Assembly: GCF_011801145.1 (NCBI RefSeq)
Contig: NZ_CP046172.1
Location: forward strand, 8,990,001-9,054,000
Direction: 5' to 3'
Source: Nocardia arthritidis
GTDB lineage: Bacteria; Actinomycetota; Actinomycetes; Mycobacteriales; Mycobacteriaceae
Length of the DNA stretch: 64,000 nt
A model generated the notes under the pieces. The model ran no database searches. It had not been told where the DNA came from and worked only from the letters and a program-made list of their open reading frames with translations. A program made the translations under genes and the position numbers. This document shows, in pieces, positions 46,619 to 55,217 of the stretch (positions within the stretch are counted from its first letter, which is position 1; each line of letters begins with the position of its first letter).

Positions 46619-47491
46619 ATGGCAACAACGAGTACCTCCCGCCCCGCCGATGCGTCGGGCACCTTCGCCATCGGCGGCGATCTGACCGTCAACCGACTCG
46701 GCTTCGGTGCGATGCAGCTCACCGGTCCCGGCGTCTGGGGCGATCCGAAGGATCCCGACGAGGCCGTGCGCGTTCTGCGCCGCGCGGTCGAGTTGGGTGT
46801 GAACTTCATCGATACCGCCGACTCCTACGGTCCGTTCGTCAGCGAACAACTGATCCGCAAGGCGCTGCACCCTTACCAGGACGATCTGGTCATCGCCACC
46901 AAGGGCGGGTTGAGCCGATCCGGCCCCGGCGACTGGCGCCCGCTCGGCAGGCCCGAATATCTGCGCCAGCAAACCGAATTGAGCCTGCGCCACCTCGGCG
47001 TCGACCGAATCGACCTGTATCAGCTGCACCGCATCGATCCGAAGGTGCCGCTGGCCGATCAGCTCGGCGAGCTCGTACTGCTGCAGCAGGAGGGCAAGAT
47101 CCGGCACATCGGCGTCTCACAGGTGAGCGTCGACCAGTTGAAGCAGGCAAGCCAGATCGCGACCATCGTCTCCGTGCAGAACCTGTACAACCTGGCCAAC
47201 CGCACCGACGAAGATGTGCTGACCTTCGCCGAACAGGCGAATATCGCCTTCATTCCATGGTTCCCGATCGCCACCGGCGAACTCGCCCGCCCCGGCGGAC
47301 CGCTCGACGCGATCGCGAAGGAGCACGGCTCGACACCGGCCCAGCTGGCGCTGGCCTGGCTGCTGCGCCGCTCGCCGGTAATGCTGCCGATTCCGGGCAC
47401 CAGCAGCGTCGCGCATCTGCGGGAGAATCTGGAAGCCGCGCGAATCGAATTGTCCGACAAGGAATTCCAGGCACTCACCGACGCGGTGTGA
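46619..47491 (+). CDS. Aldo/keto reductase
   Basis: 290 residues from ATG 46619 with AAAGGATC upstream. Standard AKR barrel: VNRLGFGAMQLTGPGVWGDP, catalytic Asp and Tyr in FIDTADSYGPFVSE, Lys in ATKGGL, His in LYQLHRIDP, and the cofactor region LPIPGTSSVAHLRENLEAAR. It belongs to the group that reduces carbonyls with NADPH. Unlike the AKR at 34084 it has no N-terminal extension. Substrate unknown. Confidence 0.9.
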   Translation: MATTSTSRPADASGTFAIGGDLTVNRLGFGAMQLTGPGVWGDPKDPDEAVRVLRRAVELGVNFIDTADSYGPFVSEQLIRKALHPYQDDLVIATKGGLSRSGPGDWRPLGRPEYLRQQTELSLRHLGVDRIDLYQLHRIDPKVPLADQLGELVLLQQEGKIRHIGVSQVSVDQLKQASQIATIVSVQNLYNLANRTDEDVLTFAEQANIAFIPWFPIATGELARPGGPLDAIAKEHGSTPAQLALAWLLRRSPVMLPIPGTSSVAHLRENLEAARIELSDKEFQALTDAV

Positions 47492-47495
47492 TGCG

Positions 47496-47684
47496 TCAGC
47501 GCTCGGCGGCCCGCCGATAGCAGTAGGCCGCGGCGGCCAGGTATTGCCGACACCTGGCCCCGTGGCCCGCATGCACGGTCAGTAGAAAGCGCGCCCGGTC
47601 GTAGTCCAAACCGATAGGTTCCTGCGTACAGTCGCGTCCCTGTACCAACCACAATTCGCGCATATCCGTACGCAGTACATCCAT
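47496..47684 (-). CDS. Small hypothetical protein
   Basis: 62 residues from the ATG at 47684, chosen for the strong GGAGGT site 6 nt upstream. Sequence features: RELWLVQGRDCTQEPIGLDY then DRARFLLTVHAGHGARCRQY and LAAAAYC, with three Cys. It resembles short conserved actinobacterial proteins of unknown role. It is divergent from the XRE/TPR regulator and converges with the aldo/keto reductase, leaving four bases between the stops. Confidence 0.6.
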   Translation of the reverse strand: MDVLRTDMRELWLVQGRDCTQEPIGLDYDRARFLLTVHAGHGARCRQYLAAAAYCYRRAAER

Positions 47685-47946
47685 CTGTTCACCTCCGGTG
47701 CCTGATGTGTGCACCCGGCGCCGCGACGTCACTCCATACCGCATTCGACGCGGTTGGATCGGGCCGCGTCGAGACCGTGCAGCGGTATCGGAGAATCAAC
47801 GCCCACGAAAGGGTTTCGGGCCGGTTCCCTCCGGTGCCGGGTGCCGATCAAGCGTGCGCGTTCGGCACTCGTGCATACCAGTCCCGAATGCGGATAATTG
47901 CGAGTAATTTCCGTTTGTATCGGTCCGGTACGAGGAAGCGATCCCT

Positions 47947-49275
47947 ATGGTTGAGATCGACTGGACGGGCGAAGACGTGCTCGCACTGCGCACGGCGATG
48001 CGGCGAAGTCGCTCCGAATTCGCCCGCCTGGTGGGAGTTACCCAGCGCACCGTGATCTTGTGGGAAAACGGCCGGACCGCCCGGATGCACGCCGCAAGTC
48101 AGCGCTTACTCGACCGGGTGTTGTCCGAGGCCGATTCAGTCGTCGTCGCGCGATTCGAGCGGGCGATCACAGCGGGCCGGGAGATGGCGCCCACCAACCC
48201 CGCCGGCGCCGCCGGCCGCCGAATCCCGGCCCTCGACAAGGAAGTCGAGGATGACGACATGCAGAGGCGAGAGTTATTGGCCTGCATCGGCGCGGGTCTG
48301 GCCGGCCAGGCGGCGGCCATGGTCGCGGGTGAACCGGAGAAAATGCTGGCGACCCTGGACGCCGGATCGATAAGCGAACGCAGGCTCGCCCTGCTGGAGG
48401 AATCGGCGGATACGCTCGGCCGCACCGTTGTTCAGGTGCCACCGCACGAATTGTTGCAGGGCACGCTCGAGCAATTCCGTACCGTCCGTTCGATTCTCGC
48501 CGATCGGCAGGCGACACATCAGCAGATCAGGCTGGTGCGCAGCGCGGGCCGGCTGGCCAATATCGTCGGCGAAATCCTGTTCAACGACGGGCATTTCGGC
48601 CGGGCCCGAATGTGGTACACCACGGCGATCCACGCGGCACAGGACATCGGAGATCGTTTTTCCGAGGATATCGCGCTGGCCGGTCTGGCATATCTGCCCA
48701 CCTACAGCGACAAGCCGAGGGAGGTGCTGCGATTGCTGGGACCTAGGCTCGGGGAAAATCCGAATCACGGTGCGGCGGCTGCCTGGTTGTGGGGTATGGC
48801 GGCCCGTGCGCACGCGAGCGTCGGCGAGTCGGCGCAATTCGAATATTGCATCGCGCGATCGGCGAATGCGTTGGACGGAATTCCGAATGCCGAACTACCG
48901 GTCGGCATTTTCTCCTTCCGGCCGGAGAAACTCGCCTTCTATCGCGCGATCGGTTATTCGCGGCTCGGTCGCGCCGAGGAGACCGCACAGGCGGCGGCAC
49001 AGGCACTTTCGCTCTACGACCCGAGGGAGACCACCGAACCGGCGCTGGTGCGGTTCGAGCACGCCACCGCGCTGCTCGAATCCGGCGAGGTCGAACACGC
49101 ATGCGCCGTCGCGACCGAGGCCATCACCGACGGCAACACCTACGTCGGGCTGACCGTTGGCAAACGCGCGCGGCTCTTCGACGCGGCGCTGACGCATCGG
49201 CGCGGGCCCGCGATCGCCGACTGGCAGGAGCGGGCGCGTCCGGTGCTCGCGGCGGCGACGGACCGGTCGATGTAG
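47947..49275 (+). CDS. XRE-family regulator with TPR-like C-terminal domain
   Basis: 442 residues. N-terminal helix-turn-helix at about 10-45 (LRTAMRRSRSEFARLVGVTQ, RTVILWENGRTARMH), then a linker and helical repeats from about 130 to the end (for example QIRLVRSAGRLANIVGEILF, GRARMWYTTAIHAAQDIGDR, LGRAEETAQAAAQALSLYD) that form TPR-like units. This design is common in streptomycete and nocardial regulators that respond to development or peptides. The divergent 62-residue gene is its nearest candidate target. Confidence 0.85.
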   Translation: MVEIDWTGEDVLALRTAMRRSRSEFARLVGVTQRTVILWENGRTARMHAASQRLLDRVLSEADSVVVARFERAITAGREMAPTNPAGAAGRRIPALDKEVEDDDMQRRELLACIGAGLAGQAAAMVAGEPEKMLATLDAGSISERRLALLEESADTLGRTVVQVPPHELLQGTLEQFRTVRSILADRQATHQQIRLVRSAGRLANIVGEILFNDGHFGRARMWYTTAIHAAQDIGDRFSEDIALAGLAYLPTYSDKPREVLRLLGPRLGENPNHGAAAAWLWGMAARAHASVGESAQFEYCIARSANALDGIPNAELPVGIFSFRPEKLAFYRAIGYSRLGRAEETAQAAAQALSLYDPRETTEPALVRFEHATALLESGEVEHACAVATEAITDGNTYVGLTVGKRARLFDAALTHRRGPAIADWQERARPVLAAATDRSM

Positions 49276-49508
49276 CGCAACGAGGCGGCCGGTCAACGGA
49301 ATCCGGCCCAGAGCGATCCAGCCCTGCGCAATTCGGCCAGCGGAATCCAGCGAAGCCCGCCGGTGCCGAACCTTCCCCGAGTCCGGCACCGGCGAAGCAA
49401 CGGTGTGGGCGTACCGAGACGAATCCGGTCGCTCCACCATCCAGCGTACTTGCCGAAGCCAGGCTGTCCGGCGGTTCGGGCGCTATTTTTTCGGGCCTTC
49501 TCGCCGGG

Positions 49509-50954
49509 TCAGCAACGGCTCAGCCATTCGGCCGCGCGCTCGGCGAGCAGCACAACGGTGGCCTGCGGACCCCGGCTCAGCGGCACCGGCACCACCGACA
49601 GATCCACCACGGACAGACCGTCCAGCCCGTACACTCCGCACCGCGCATCGACGACCGCGCGCTCGTCGTCGGCCGGGCCCATCCGACAGGTTCCCGAAAG
49701 ATGTTGCGAGGTACCGAGATTCGCCAGCAACCAGGCAGCCCACGCCGTACCGTCGCCGGACGGCGCCCGCGCGGTCACCCGTACCGCTGGCACCTTGCGC
49801 AATAGCTCGTCGGCCACCGCGACACCGGCGCGCAGCCGCTCCCGATCCTCGGTTGCGGTGAGGTAGCGGTACTCGATCAGCGGTGGCTCCGCCGGGTCGG
49901 CGGAGCGCAGTCGCACTGTCCCGGCGGACCGTGGCCGCATCAGCGCGACGCCGAGCATGCGCACCCCCGGCCGGAATGTCACGGTGTACGGCCGGATCTC
50001 GAGATCGTCGAGTGCGAGCACATATTCCACCGCGACACCGCCGCGCCCGGTATGCGTTGTGTCGCGCCGATATTCGATGCCGATCTCCGGGTGGTCGCTG
50101 AACCGCTCGCCGACGGGCAGCGCCTGGACAACCGTAATGCCCAGCGCCCGTAGCCGTTCCGGATCGCCGATCCCGGACCGCAGCAGCAGCGCGGCCGATT
50201 CGATCGCACCCGCGCAGACCACGATCCGGCCGGCCGCGATCGTGCCCGTCGCGCCGCCGCGCCGATAATCGACGCCGACCGCGCGATCGCGGCGAAATCT
50301 GATGCGCGTCACCAGGGTTTTGTCCTGCACCACGAGATTCGGTCGCCCGAGCGCGGGCCGTAGATAGGCCGACCCGGTATCCATCCGCAGACCGTCATCG
50401 ACGCTGCACGGCACCGGCGCCAGCCCGATGGCGGGCGCTGCCACCGCATTCAAATCCGGAATGAGCGGAAAGCCCGCTGCCGCAGCGGCTTCGGCGAACT
50501 CCCTGGTGATCGGGGCCGGATTCGCGATGCGGCGCACCGGAATCGGGCCGTCGGCACCGTGCTCGGGACTGTCGCCGTAGTCCAGATCCCGTTCCAGCCG
50601 CCGATATCCGGGAAGCACCGCGTCGAATGCCCACGTCGGGCCGATGCCCGCCGACCAGGCCGCGAAATCCGCCGCGGTCGCGCGCGCGAAATAGCCGCCG
50701 TTGATCGCGCCGGAACCGCCGAGTACCTTGCCGCGCACGATATTTCCCGGCACGCCCGCGGCCAGCGTCACCGGATAGCGCCACAGCCAGTCCGCTTCGG
50801 GTCCGATCGGCAGCCGGGTGGCATCGCGCAGCTCGGCCGATACCGCACCGCTGCCCGCCTCCAACAGCAATACGCGGTGCCCGGGATCCGCGCTCAACCG
50901 CGCGGCAAGCACACAGCCCGCGGTACCGCCCCCGATGACGAGCGTGTCGACCAT
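49509..50954 (-). CDS. mftG: Mycofactocin-associated GMC oxidoreductase
   Basis: 481 residues. FAD-binding GMC fold: GGGTAGCVLAARLSADPGHR with GxGxxG-like loop at the N-terminus, VLGGSGAINGGYFARAT, GAIESAALLLRSGIGDPERL, and the C-terminal SQHLSGTCRMG with the catalytic His and the final VVDLSVVPVPLSRGPQATVV. The MftG subgroup is encoded at the end of mycofactocin clusters and links mycofactocinol re-oxidation to respiration. Starts 13 bases after mftF ends, hence co-transcribed. Confidence 0.88.
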   Translation of the reverse strand: MVDTLVIGGGTAGCVLAARLSADPGHRVLLLEAGSGAVSAELRDATRLPIGPEADWLWRYPVTLAAGVPGNIVRGKVLGGSGAINGGYFARATAADFAAWSAGIGPTWAFDAVLPGYRRLERDLDYGDSPEHGADGPIPVRRIANPAPITREFAEAAAAAGFPLIPDLNAVAAPAIGLAPVPCSVDDGLRMDTGSAYLRPALGRPNLVVQDKTLVTRIRFRRDRAVGVDYRRGGATGTIAAGRIVVCAGAIESAALLLRSGIGDPERLRALGITVVQALPVGERFSDHPEIGIEYRRDTTHTGRGGVAVEYVLALDDLEIRPYTVTFRPGVRMLGVALMRPRSAGTVRLRSADPAEPPLIEYRYLTATEDRERLRAGVAVADELLRKVPAVRVTARAPSGDGTAWAAWLLANLGTSQHLSGTCRMGPADDERAVVDARCGVYGLDGLSVVDLSVVPVPLSRGPQATVVLLAERAAEWLSRC

Positions 50955-50967
50955 CCGGACCGGGCGA

Positions 50968-52368
50968 TCAGTGTGGCGGCGCGGTGGGTTTCAGCGCCTC
51001 GACGCTGCGCGCGCGGAATGCGCCGAGCCACAGCCCGGCGCCGTAGGCGATATCGTCGAGCCGCTTGTACGCCACATAGCGCACCGGATCGAGTCCGCCC
51101 GCATCGCGGTGGGTGAACCAATCGGCCAGTCCGTCCGCGACGGCCATGGTCACCGCGATCCGGCGAATCCGCTTGGACGCCAACATCGCCAACAGGGTGA
51201 CCGGCCAGTAGTGCCTGCACATCGCCGAGGCCAGCCGCCACAGTCCGGCGAAGAATCCGCGCGAGAGGTAGATGGCCGCGATCCGCGTCGAATTGTCGAC
51301 GCCGGTGAACACCCTGCGTAGTCGGATCAGCGCGGTGGCCAGCGTCAGCAGCCCGCCGAACATCCCCCACTTGGTCAGCGTGCCGAACAACACGGTGGCA
51401 AGCACCGTCCAGGACGGCACCTGCAGCGGCGACACCATGCCCTTATGCCGTTCGCCGAGCGGGGCGGCGCCGGTGCCGTAGAACAGCTTTCGGCCGAACC
51501 ACGCGCGGAACGACACCCGGTGGTCGTGCGCGACGTGCGCGGCCGGTTCGTAGCGCAGCCGCCAGCCCGCCTGCTCCAGCCGCCAGCACAGGTCGACATC
51601 CTCGGCCACCCGCATGGATTCGTCGAAGCCGCCCTCGCCGAGCAGCACCCGCCTGCGCACCAGCAGCGCCGCGCTCGGCACGTACGAGACCAGCCCGCGG
51701 GACTGCACCGCGGCCTCGCGCCTGCCGAGGTCGAGCGACGACCTGGTGTGCTCGTAGCGGGCCAGCGTATTCGACTCGGGGTCGAGCGCGACGATGCGCG
51801 GCGCGACCAGCGCGACCTCCGGATCGCTGAAGTGACCGAGCATCACCTCGAGCCAACCGCTGCGCGGCACCACATCGGAGTCGAGAAATGCGACGAACTC
51901 GGTTGTCGCCGCCCGCAATCCGGCATTGCGCGCCGCCGCGGGGCCCTGCCTGCGGTCGTGCCGCAGCACGGTGACCCGGCAGCGGGTGCCTCGGTTGCGC
52001 GGGATGCGCACCGGCTGGTCCGAGCCGTCGTCGACGACGATCACATTGTGACCGCGCAGCGCCGCGAGCAGCCGGGCGAGCCCGTCCGCGTTGTTGTACA
52101 GCGGCACAATGACGGTCACGTCCTCCGGCGACGGCAACAGCCGGGGCCGCGGATTGGCGACCCCGGAGTCGAGCAGCCTTCTGGCAACGACGGCGGACTT
52201 CGGACCGGTCACCTCCAGGTACCCGTCGCCGATCATCTCGGCGGCCTCCGGGGCAAGTCGCAGCAACCTCGCGGGCGAACCCCCGATGAGGATCCGCCCT
52301 CCGGAGTATGCGCGTACCCGTGGATCGATCCGCACCCCGAATCCGTCGGGCAGGCGATCATTGCGCAT
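50968..52368 (-). CDS. mftF: Mycofactocin glycosyltransferase
   Basis: 466 residues from ATG 52368, matching the usual MftF N-terminus [16 protein letters not shown] and [21 protein letters not shown] 52377 is an alternative. GT2 domain with [20 protein letters not shown], the DxD-like [17 protein letters not shown] and [20 protein letters not shown], then C-terminal membrane-associated helices. MftF adds beta-1,4-linked glucose to premycofactocin. 198 bases without a recognisable gene separate it from the fused mftBC, so it may have its own promoter. Confidence 0.92.
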   Translation of the reverse strand: MRNDRLPDGFGVRIDPRVRAYSGGRILIGGSPARLLRLAPEAAEMIGDGYLEVTGPKSAVVARRLLDSGVANPRPRLLPSPEDVTVIVPLYNNADGLARLLAALRGHNVIVVDDGSDQPVRIPRNRGTRCRVTVLRHDRRQGPAAARNAGLRAATTEFVAFLDSDVVPRSGWLEVMLGHFSDPEVALVAPRIVALDPESNTLARYEHTRSSLDLGRREAAVQSRGLVSYVPSAALLVRRRVLLGEGGFDESMRVAEDVDLCWRLEQAGWRLRYEPAAHVAHDHRVSFRAWFGRKLFYGTGAAPLGERHKGMVSPLQVPSWTVLATVLFGTLTKWGMFGGLLTLATALIRLRRVFTGVDNSTRIAAIYLSRGFFAGLWRLASAMCRHYWPVTLLAMLASKRIRRIAVTMAVADGLADWFTHRDAGGLDPVRYVAYKRLDDIAYGAGLWLGAFRARSVEALKPTAPPH

Positions 52369-52566
52369 TCCTGGCATGCTAGGCGGAGATTCGCGCGCAG
52401 GCATCATCGGCCCGGTAAAAAGGACAGAAATCCACCCGAAACCCGTGGCCCGCGTCCACAATCCCGCGCGATCGCATATGCCGAACGGTCGCCAGCGGAC
52501 CGAAACCCCACTCTGGCAACCATTCAGCTATCGCCAATCGGCACATCCCCGGCTATCGCTTCACCC

Positions 52567-54066
52567 CTACGCCAGCGGGCTTTCCGCGCAGGCACGCGAC
52601 GGTCGGCGAACCGACAGCGTCAACGGGACGGGGCCGCGGGACTCGCGCCGCGCCGCGCTCGGACGCGAATGATCGACCGCCGGACGCGGAATGGTGCGCC
52701 CGCCATCGGCGAGCGCCGCCGCGCCGTAACCCTGAACGCACTCCGGATCGGGTCCGTCGGCGGGCAGCCCGGTGAAGAATTTGGCCGCCATACAACCGCC
52801 GCGGCAGGCGTCGTAGTGCGCGCAGCCGGAGCAGGCCCCGCCGCCACTCGGCACGCGCAGTTCGGCGAACAGCTCCGAATCCGCCCATACCCGCTCGAAA
52901 CCGCCGTCCGCCAGCACATTCCCGGCCCGGAACCGGTCGTGAATGGCGAACGGGCAGGCGTACACATCGCCGACCGGATCCACCAGGCACACCACCCGGC
53001 CCGCGCCGCACATATTCAGCCCGGGCAGCGCCTCGCCGTACGCGGACAGATGGAAGAACGAATCGCCGGTGAGCACCCCCTCGCCGTTTCGCAGCAGCCA
53101 CTCGTAGAGTTCGCGCTGCTGCTCGGCCGTCGGATGCAGTTCGTCCCATACGTCCGCACCGCGGCCCGACGGCCGAAGACGCGTCAAACGCAGTGTGGCG
53201 CCGTATCTTTCGGCTATCGCGCGGAACTCGTCGAGCTGCGGGATATTGTGCCTTGTCGCGACGACGGAGAGCTTGGCGTCCCGGAAGCCCGCCGACGCGA
53301 GGTTTTCCAATGCGCGAATGGCCATCTCGTACGAACCGGGGCCGCGCACCGCATCGTTCACCTCGGCATCCGCGCCGTCCAGCGAAATCTGTACGTCCAC
53401 ATAGTCGCTCGCGGCGAGCCGCGTGGCCACCTGCGGGGTGATGCGAACACCGTTGGTGGAGAACTTGACTCCGACGTCGTGCGCGGTCGCATAGTCGACC
53501 AGCTCCCAGAAGTCCTGTCGCACGGTGGGTTCGCCGCCGCCGATGTTCACATAGAACACCTGCATCCGCTGGAACTCGTCGATCAGCGCCTTGCACTGCT
53601 CGGTGCTCAGCTCGCGCGGATCGCGCCGTCCCGATGCGGAAAGGCAGTGCACGCAGGACAGATTGCATGCGTAGGTGAGTTCCCAGGTGAGGCAGATCGG
53701 TGCGGCCAAACCGGTTTCGAATTTGTCGATCAGGCGGGTGCCGCGCGCCGGTTGCGCGATCCTGCTCGGAATATCCGAAACAGGCTGTGCGACAACCTGT
53801 TTCCCATCACCGACCAGCATGTCGGATTCGGCCAGCTGCGCGAGCGCCCGCAGGTACGGACCCGCCGCGTCATCGGCGATGCCCGCGGCCCGGATCGCGG
53901 CGGACGCCGAAGCGTGCTCGGGCAACGAGCGGACGATCTCGACGATCCGCGGGCTCTTCAGGAAGGAGAGCTTGCGGGTGCCGAAATGGTAGAGCAGCGC
54001 ACCGAACGGTTCGGGGCGCAGCGCCACCCGGGGATGCAGCCGCCATCGAGTTTCGACGTCGAGCAT
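52567..54066 (-). CDS. mftC: Fused mycofactocin chaperone MftB and radical SAM maturase MftC
   Basis: 499 residues in one uninterrupted frame. Residues 1-95 are MftB, the PqqD-like peptide-binding chaperone (WRLHPRVALRPEPFGALLYH, FGTRKLSFLK). Residues 105-499 are MftC: RLIDKFETGLAAPICLTWEL, the radical SAM cluster CNLSCVHC (Cys134, 138, 141), FYVNIGGGEPTVR, and the SPASM part with CGAGRVVCLVDPVGDVYACP and CSGCAHYDACRGGC. MftC decarboxylates the C-terminal Tyr of MftA and cross-links it to Val. MftB and MftC are normally separate proteins. The start lies 1 base after the mftA stop. Confidence 0.93.
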   Translation of the reverse strand: MLDVETRWRLHPRVALRPEPFGALLYHFGTRKLSFLKSPRIVEIVRSLPEHASASAAIRAAGIADDAAGPYLRALAQLAESDMLVGDGKQVVAQPVSDIPSRIAQPARGTRLIDKFETGLAAPICLTWELTYACNLSCVHCLSASGRRDPRELSTEQCKALIDEFQRMQVFYVNIGGGEPTVRQDFWELVDYATAHDVGVKFSTNGVRITPQVATRLAASDYVDVQISLDGADAEVNDAVRGPGSYEMAIRALENLASAGFRDAKLSVVATRHNIPQLDEFRAIAERYGATLRLTRLRPSGRGADVWDELHPTAEQQRELYEWLLRNGEGVLTGDSFFHLSAYGEALPGLNMCGAGRVVCLVDPVGDVYACPFAIHDRFRAGNVLADGGFERVWADSELFAELRVPSGGGACSGCAHYDACRGGCMAAKFFTGLPADGPDPECVQGYGAAALADGGRTIPRPAVDHSRPSAARRESRGPVPLTLSVRRPSRACAESPLA

Positions 54067-54067
54067 G

Positions 54068-54175
54068 TCAGTAGACGCCGCACATGCCGTCGATGGACAC
54101 CTCTTCGATCAGCGTCTCCTCGATCAGGTCGGCGTCATCGACCTCGCCGGCGGCGGGGAATGCGTACTGCGACAT
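54068..54175 (-). CDS. mftA: Mycofactocin precursor peptide
   Basis: 35 residues: MSQYAFPAAGEVDDAD, an acidic leader with LIEETLIEE, and the invariant C-terminus VSIDGMCGVY, whose last Val-Tyr pair becomes the redox cofactor mycofactocin. GGTTGCC precedes the ATG and GGAGG lies 9 nt upstream. Missed by length-limited gene finders. First gene of the locus; its stop is one base from the mftBC start. Confidence 0.95.
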   Translation of the reverse strand: MSQYAFPAAGEVDDADLIEETLIEEVSIDGMCGVY

Positions 54176-54510
54176 GGCAACCTCCGAGTCAGGCGTTCGC
54201 GACTACCCGATGTAGTCCCGATCACACGATAACGTCATCGACTGACGAAATGGAACGGGTTCTACCCGAATTCCCGGCCGCGACGCGCCGCCGACAACGC
54301 GCCGGACCGGCCGGTCGCCCGTCGCGGTGGTATGCGCACCGCCCCGGCGCACCCGGTAGGCGCTCTAGACTTCCGGATGTAAAGCAGCTGAACAGAACGT
54401 GACGGGTGATCAGCACCCGCGTGGTAGAGGTGGCATGGGAATCGGACGGATGCGGGCGAGTGGGGGCGGCAACGCCCAGCGGTACGAGGGTCGGACCCGG
54501 AGGCGGAAGC
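54176..54510. other. Divergent promoter region of mftA and the TetR gene
   Basis: About 335 bases between mftA and the regulator. Holds the mft promoter. The frame of the regulator is open up to GTG 54406, but that part is Gly-rich and lacks domain character. No clear palindrome seen. Confidence 0.4.
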
Positions 54511-55149
54511 TTGCGTAACCACGGCGGGACCGGGGGTACCGCGAATCAAACACTGTCGGAATCCGAGATCGTCGAGGCGGCGCTGCGGGTGGTCCGCGAG
54601 GACGGCGTGGAGAAATTGTCGATGCGGCGACTCTCCCGCGAACTGGGCGTCTCACCGATGGCGCCCTACTACTACGTCGCCGACAAACGCGAGTTGCTCG
54701 ACCTCGTCGCCAGTGCCGCGCTCACCGGAGTGCGCACGCCACCACCGGAATCCGGGCCGTGGCAGCAGCGCCTGCGCGACCTCGTCGACCAGATCGATGA
54801 GAAGTTGCGCAAACATCCCGGCCTCGGCGATGTGCTGATCGAGCAGATGCTCGGCAAACAGCTGGATTTGATCGCGGCGGTGATGGAGATACTCTTCGAC
54901 GCGGGCTTCAACGACCGCAATGTGCTCGCCGCGTACGCGACGATCCACACCTACCTGTTCGGCCGCAGCCGGGTGAACCCGCGCGACCGTTCGGCGCCCG
55001 CCGATGTCACCCTCCCCGACTCGGTGGCACGCGCCACCAAATACATTGCGGACCTGCGCGGAAAGTATTCGTACGACTTCGGCATGGACGTACTCGTCGC
55101 GGGCCTGGAGGCCCAGCTTGTCCGTCAGCCGAAGGCAGACGTACGATAA
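54511..55149 (+). CDS. TetR-family regulator
   Basis: 212 residues from TTG 54511, preceded by GGAGG 7 nt upstream; GTG 54406 would add 35 residues. Helix-turn-helix EIVEAALRVVREDGVEKLSM with LSRELGVSPMAPYYYVADKR, then a helical ligand domain with GFNDRNVLAAYATIHTYLFG. It does not resemble MftR, the usual mycofactocin regulator. Lying between mftA and kshB, it could control either one; the sequence does not decide. Confidence 0.82.
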   Translation: MRNHGGTGGTANQTLSESEIVEAALRVVREDGVEKLSMRRLSRELGVSPMAPYYYVADKRELLDLVASAALTGVRTPPPESGPWQQRLRDLVDQIDEKLRKHPGLGDVLIEQMLGKQLDLIAAVMEILFDAGFNDRNVLAAYATIHTYLFGRSRVNPRDRSAPADVTLPDSVARATKYIADLRGKYSYDFGMDVLVAGLEAQLVRQPKADVR

Positions 55150-55171
55150 AACTGAAACACGTTCTAGTTTT
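55148..55171. promoter_or_regulatory. KstR-type operator upstream of kshB
   Basis: TGAAACACGTTCTA at 55153-55166 matches the KstR consensus TnnAACnnGTTnnA, and flanking AAAACT / AGTTTT extends the dyad to 24 bases. It lies about 50 bases upstream of the kshB start and overlaps the TetR stop by two bases. KstR represses cholesterol and steroid catabolism genes in mycolata; binding here is inferred. Confidence 0.75.
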
Positions 55172-55217
55172 GCTTCGAGGGGCGCACCCGGCGGGGCGCC
55201 CTATTCGAGAGGACGAT

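Noticed and set aside
54511..55149. Calling the TetR next to mftA MftR
   Set aside because: Its helix-turn-helix and C-terminal domain do not resemble MftR, and it is equally close to kshB.
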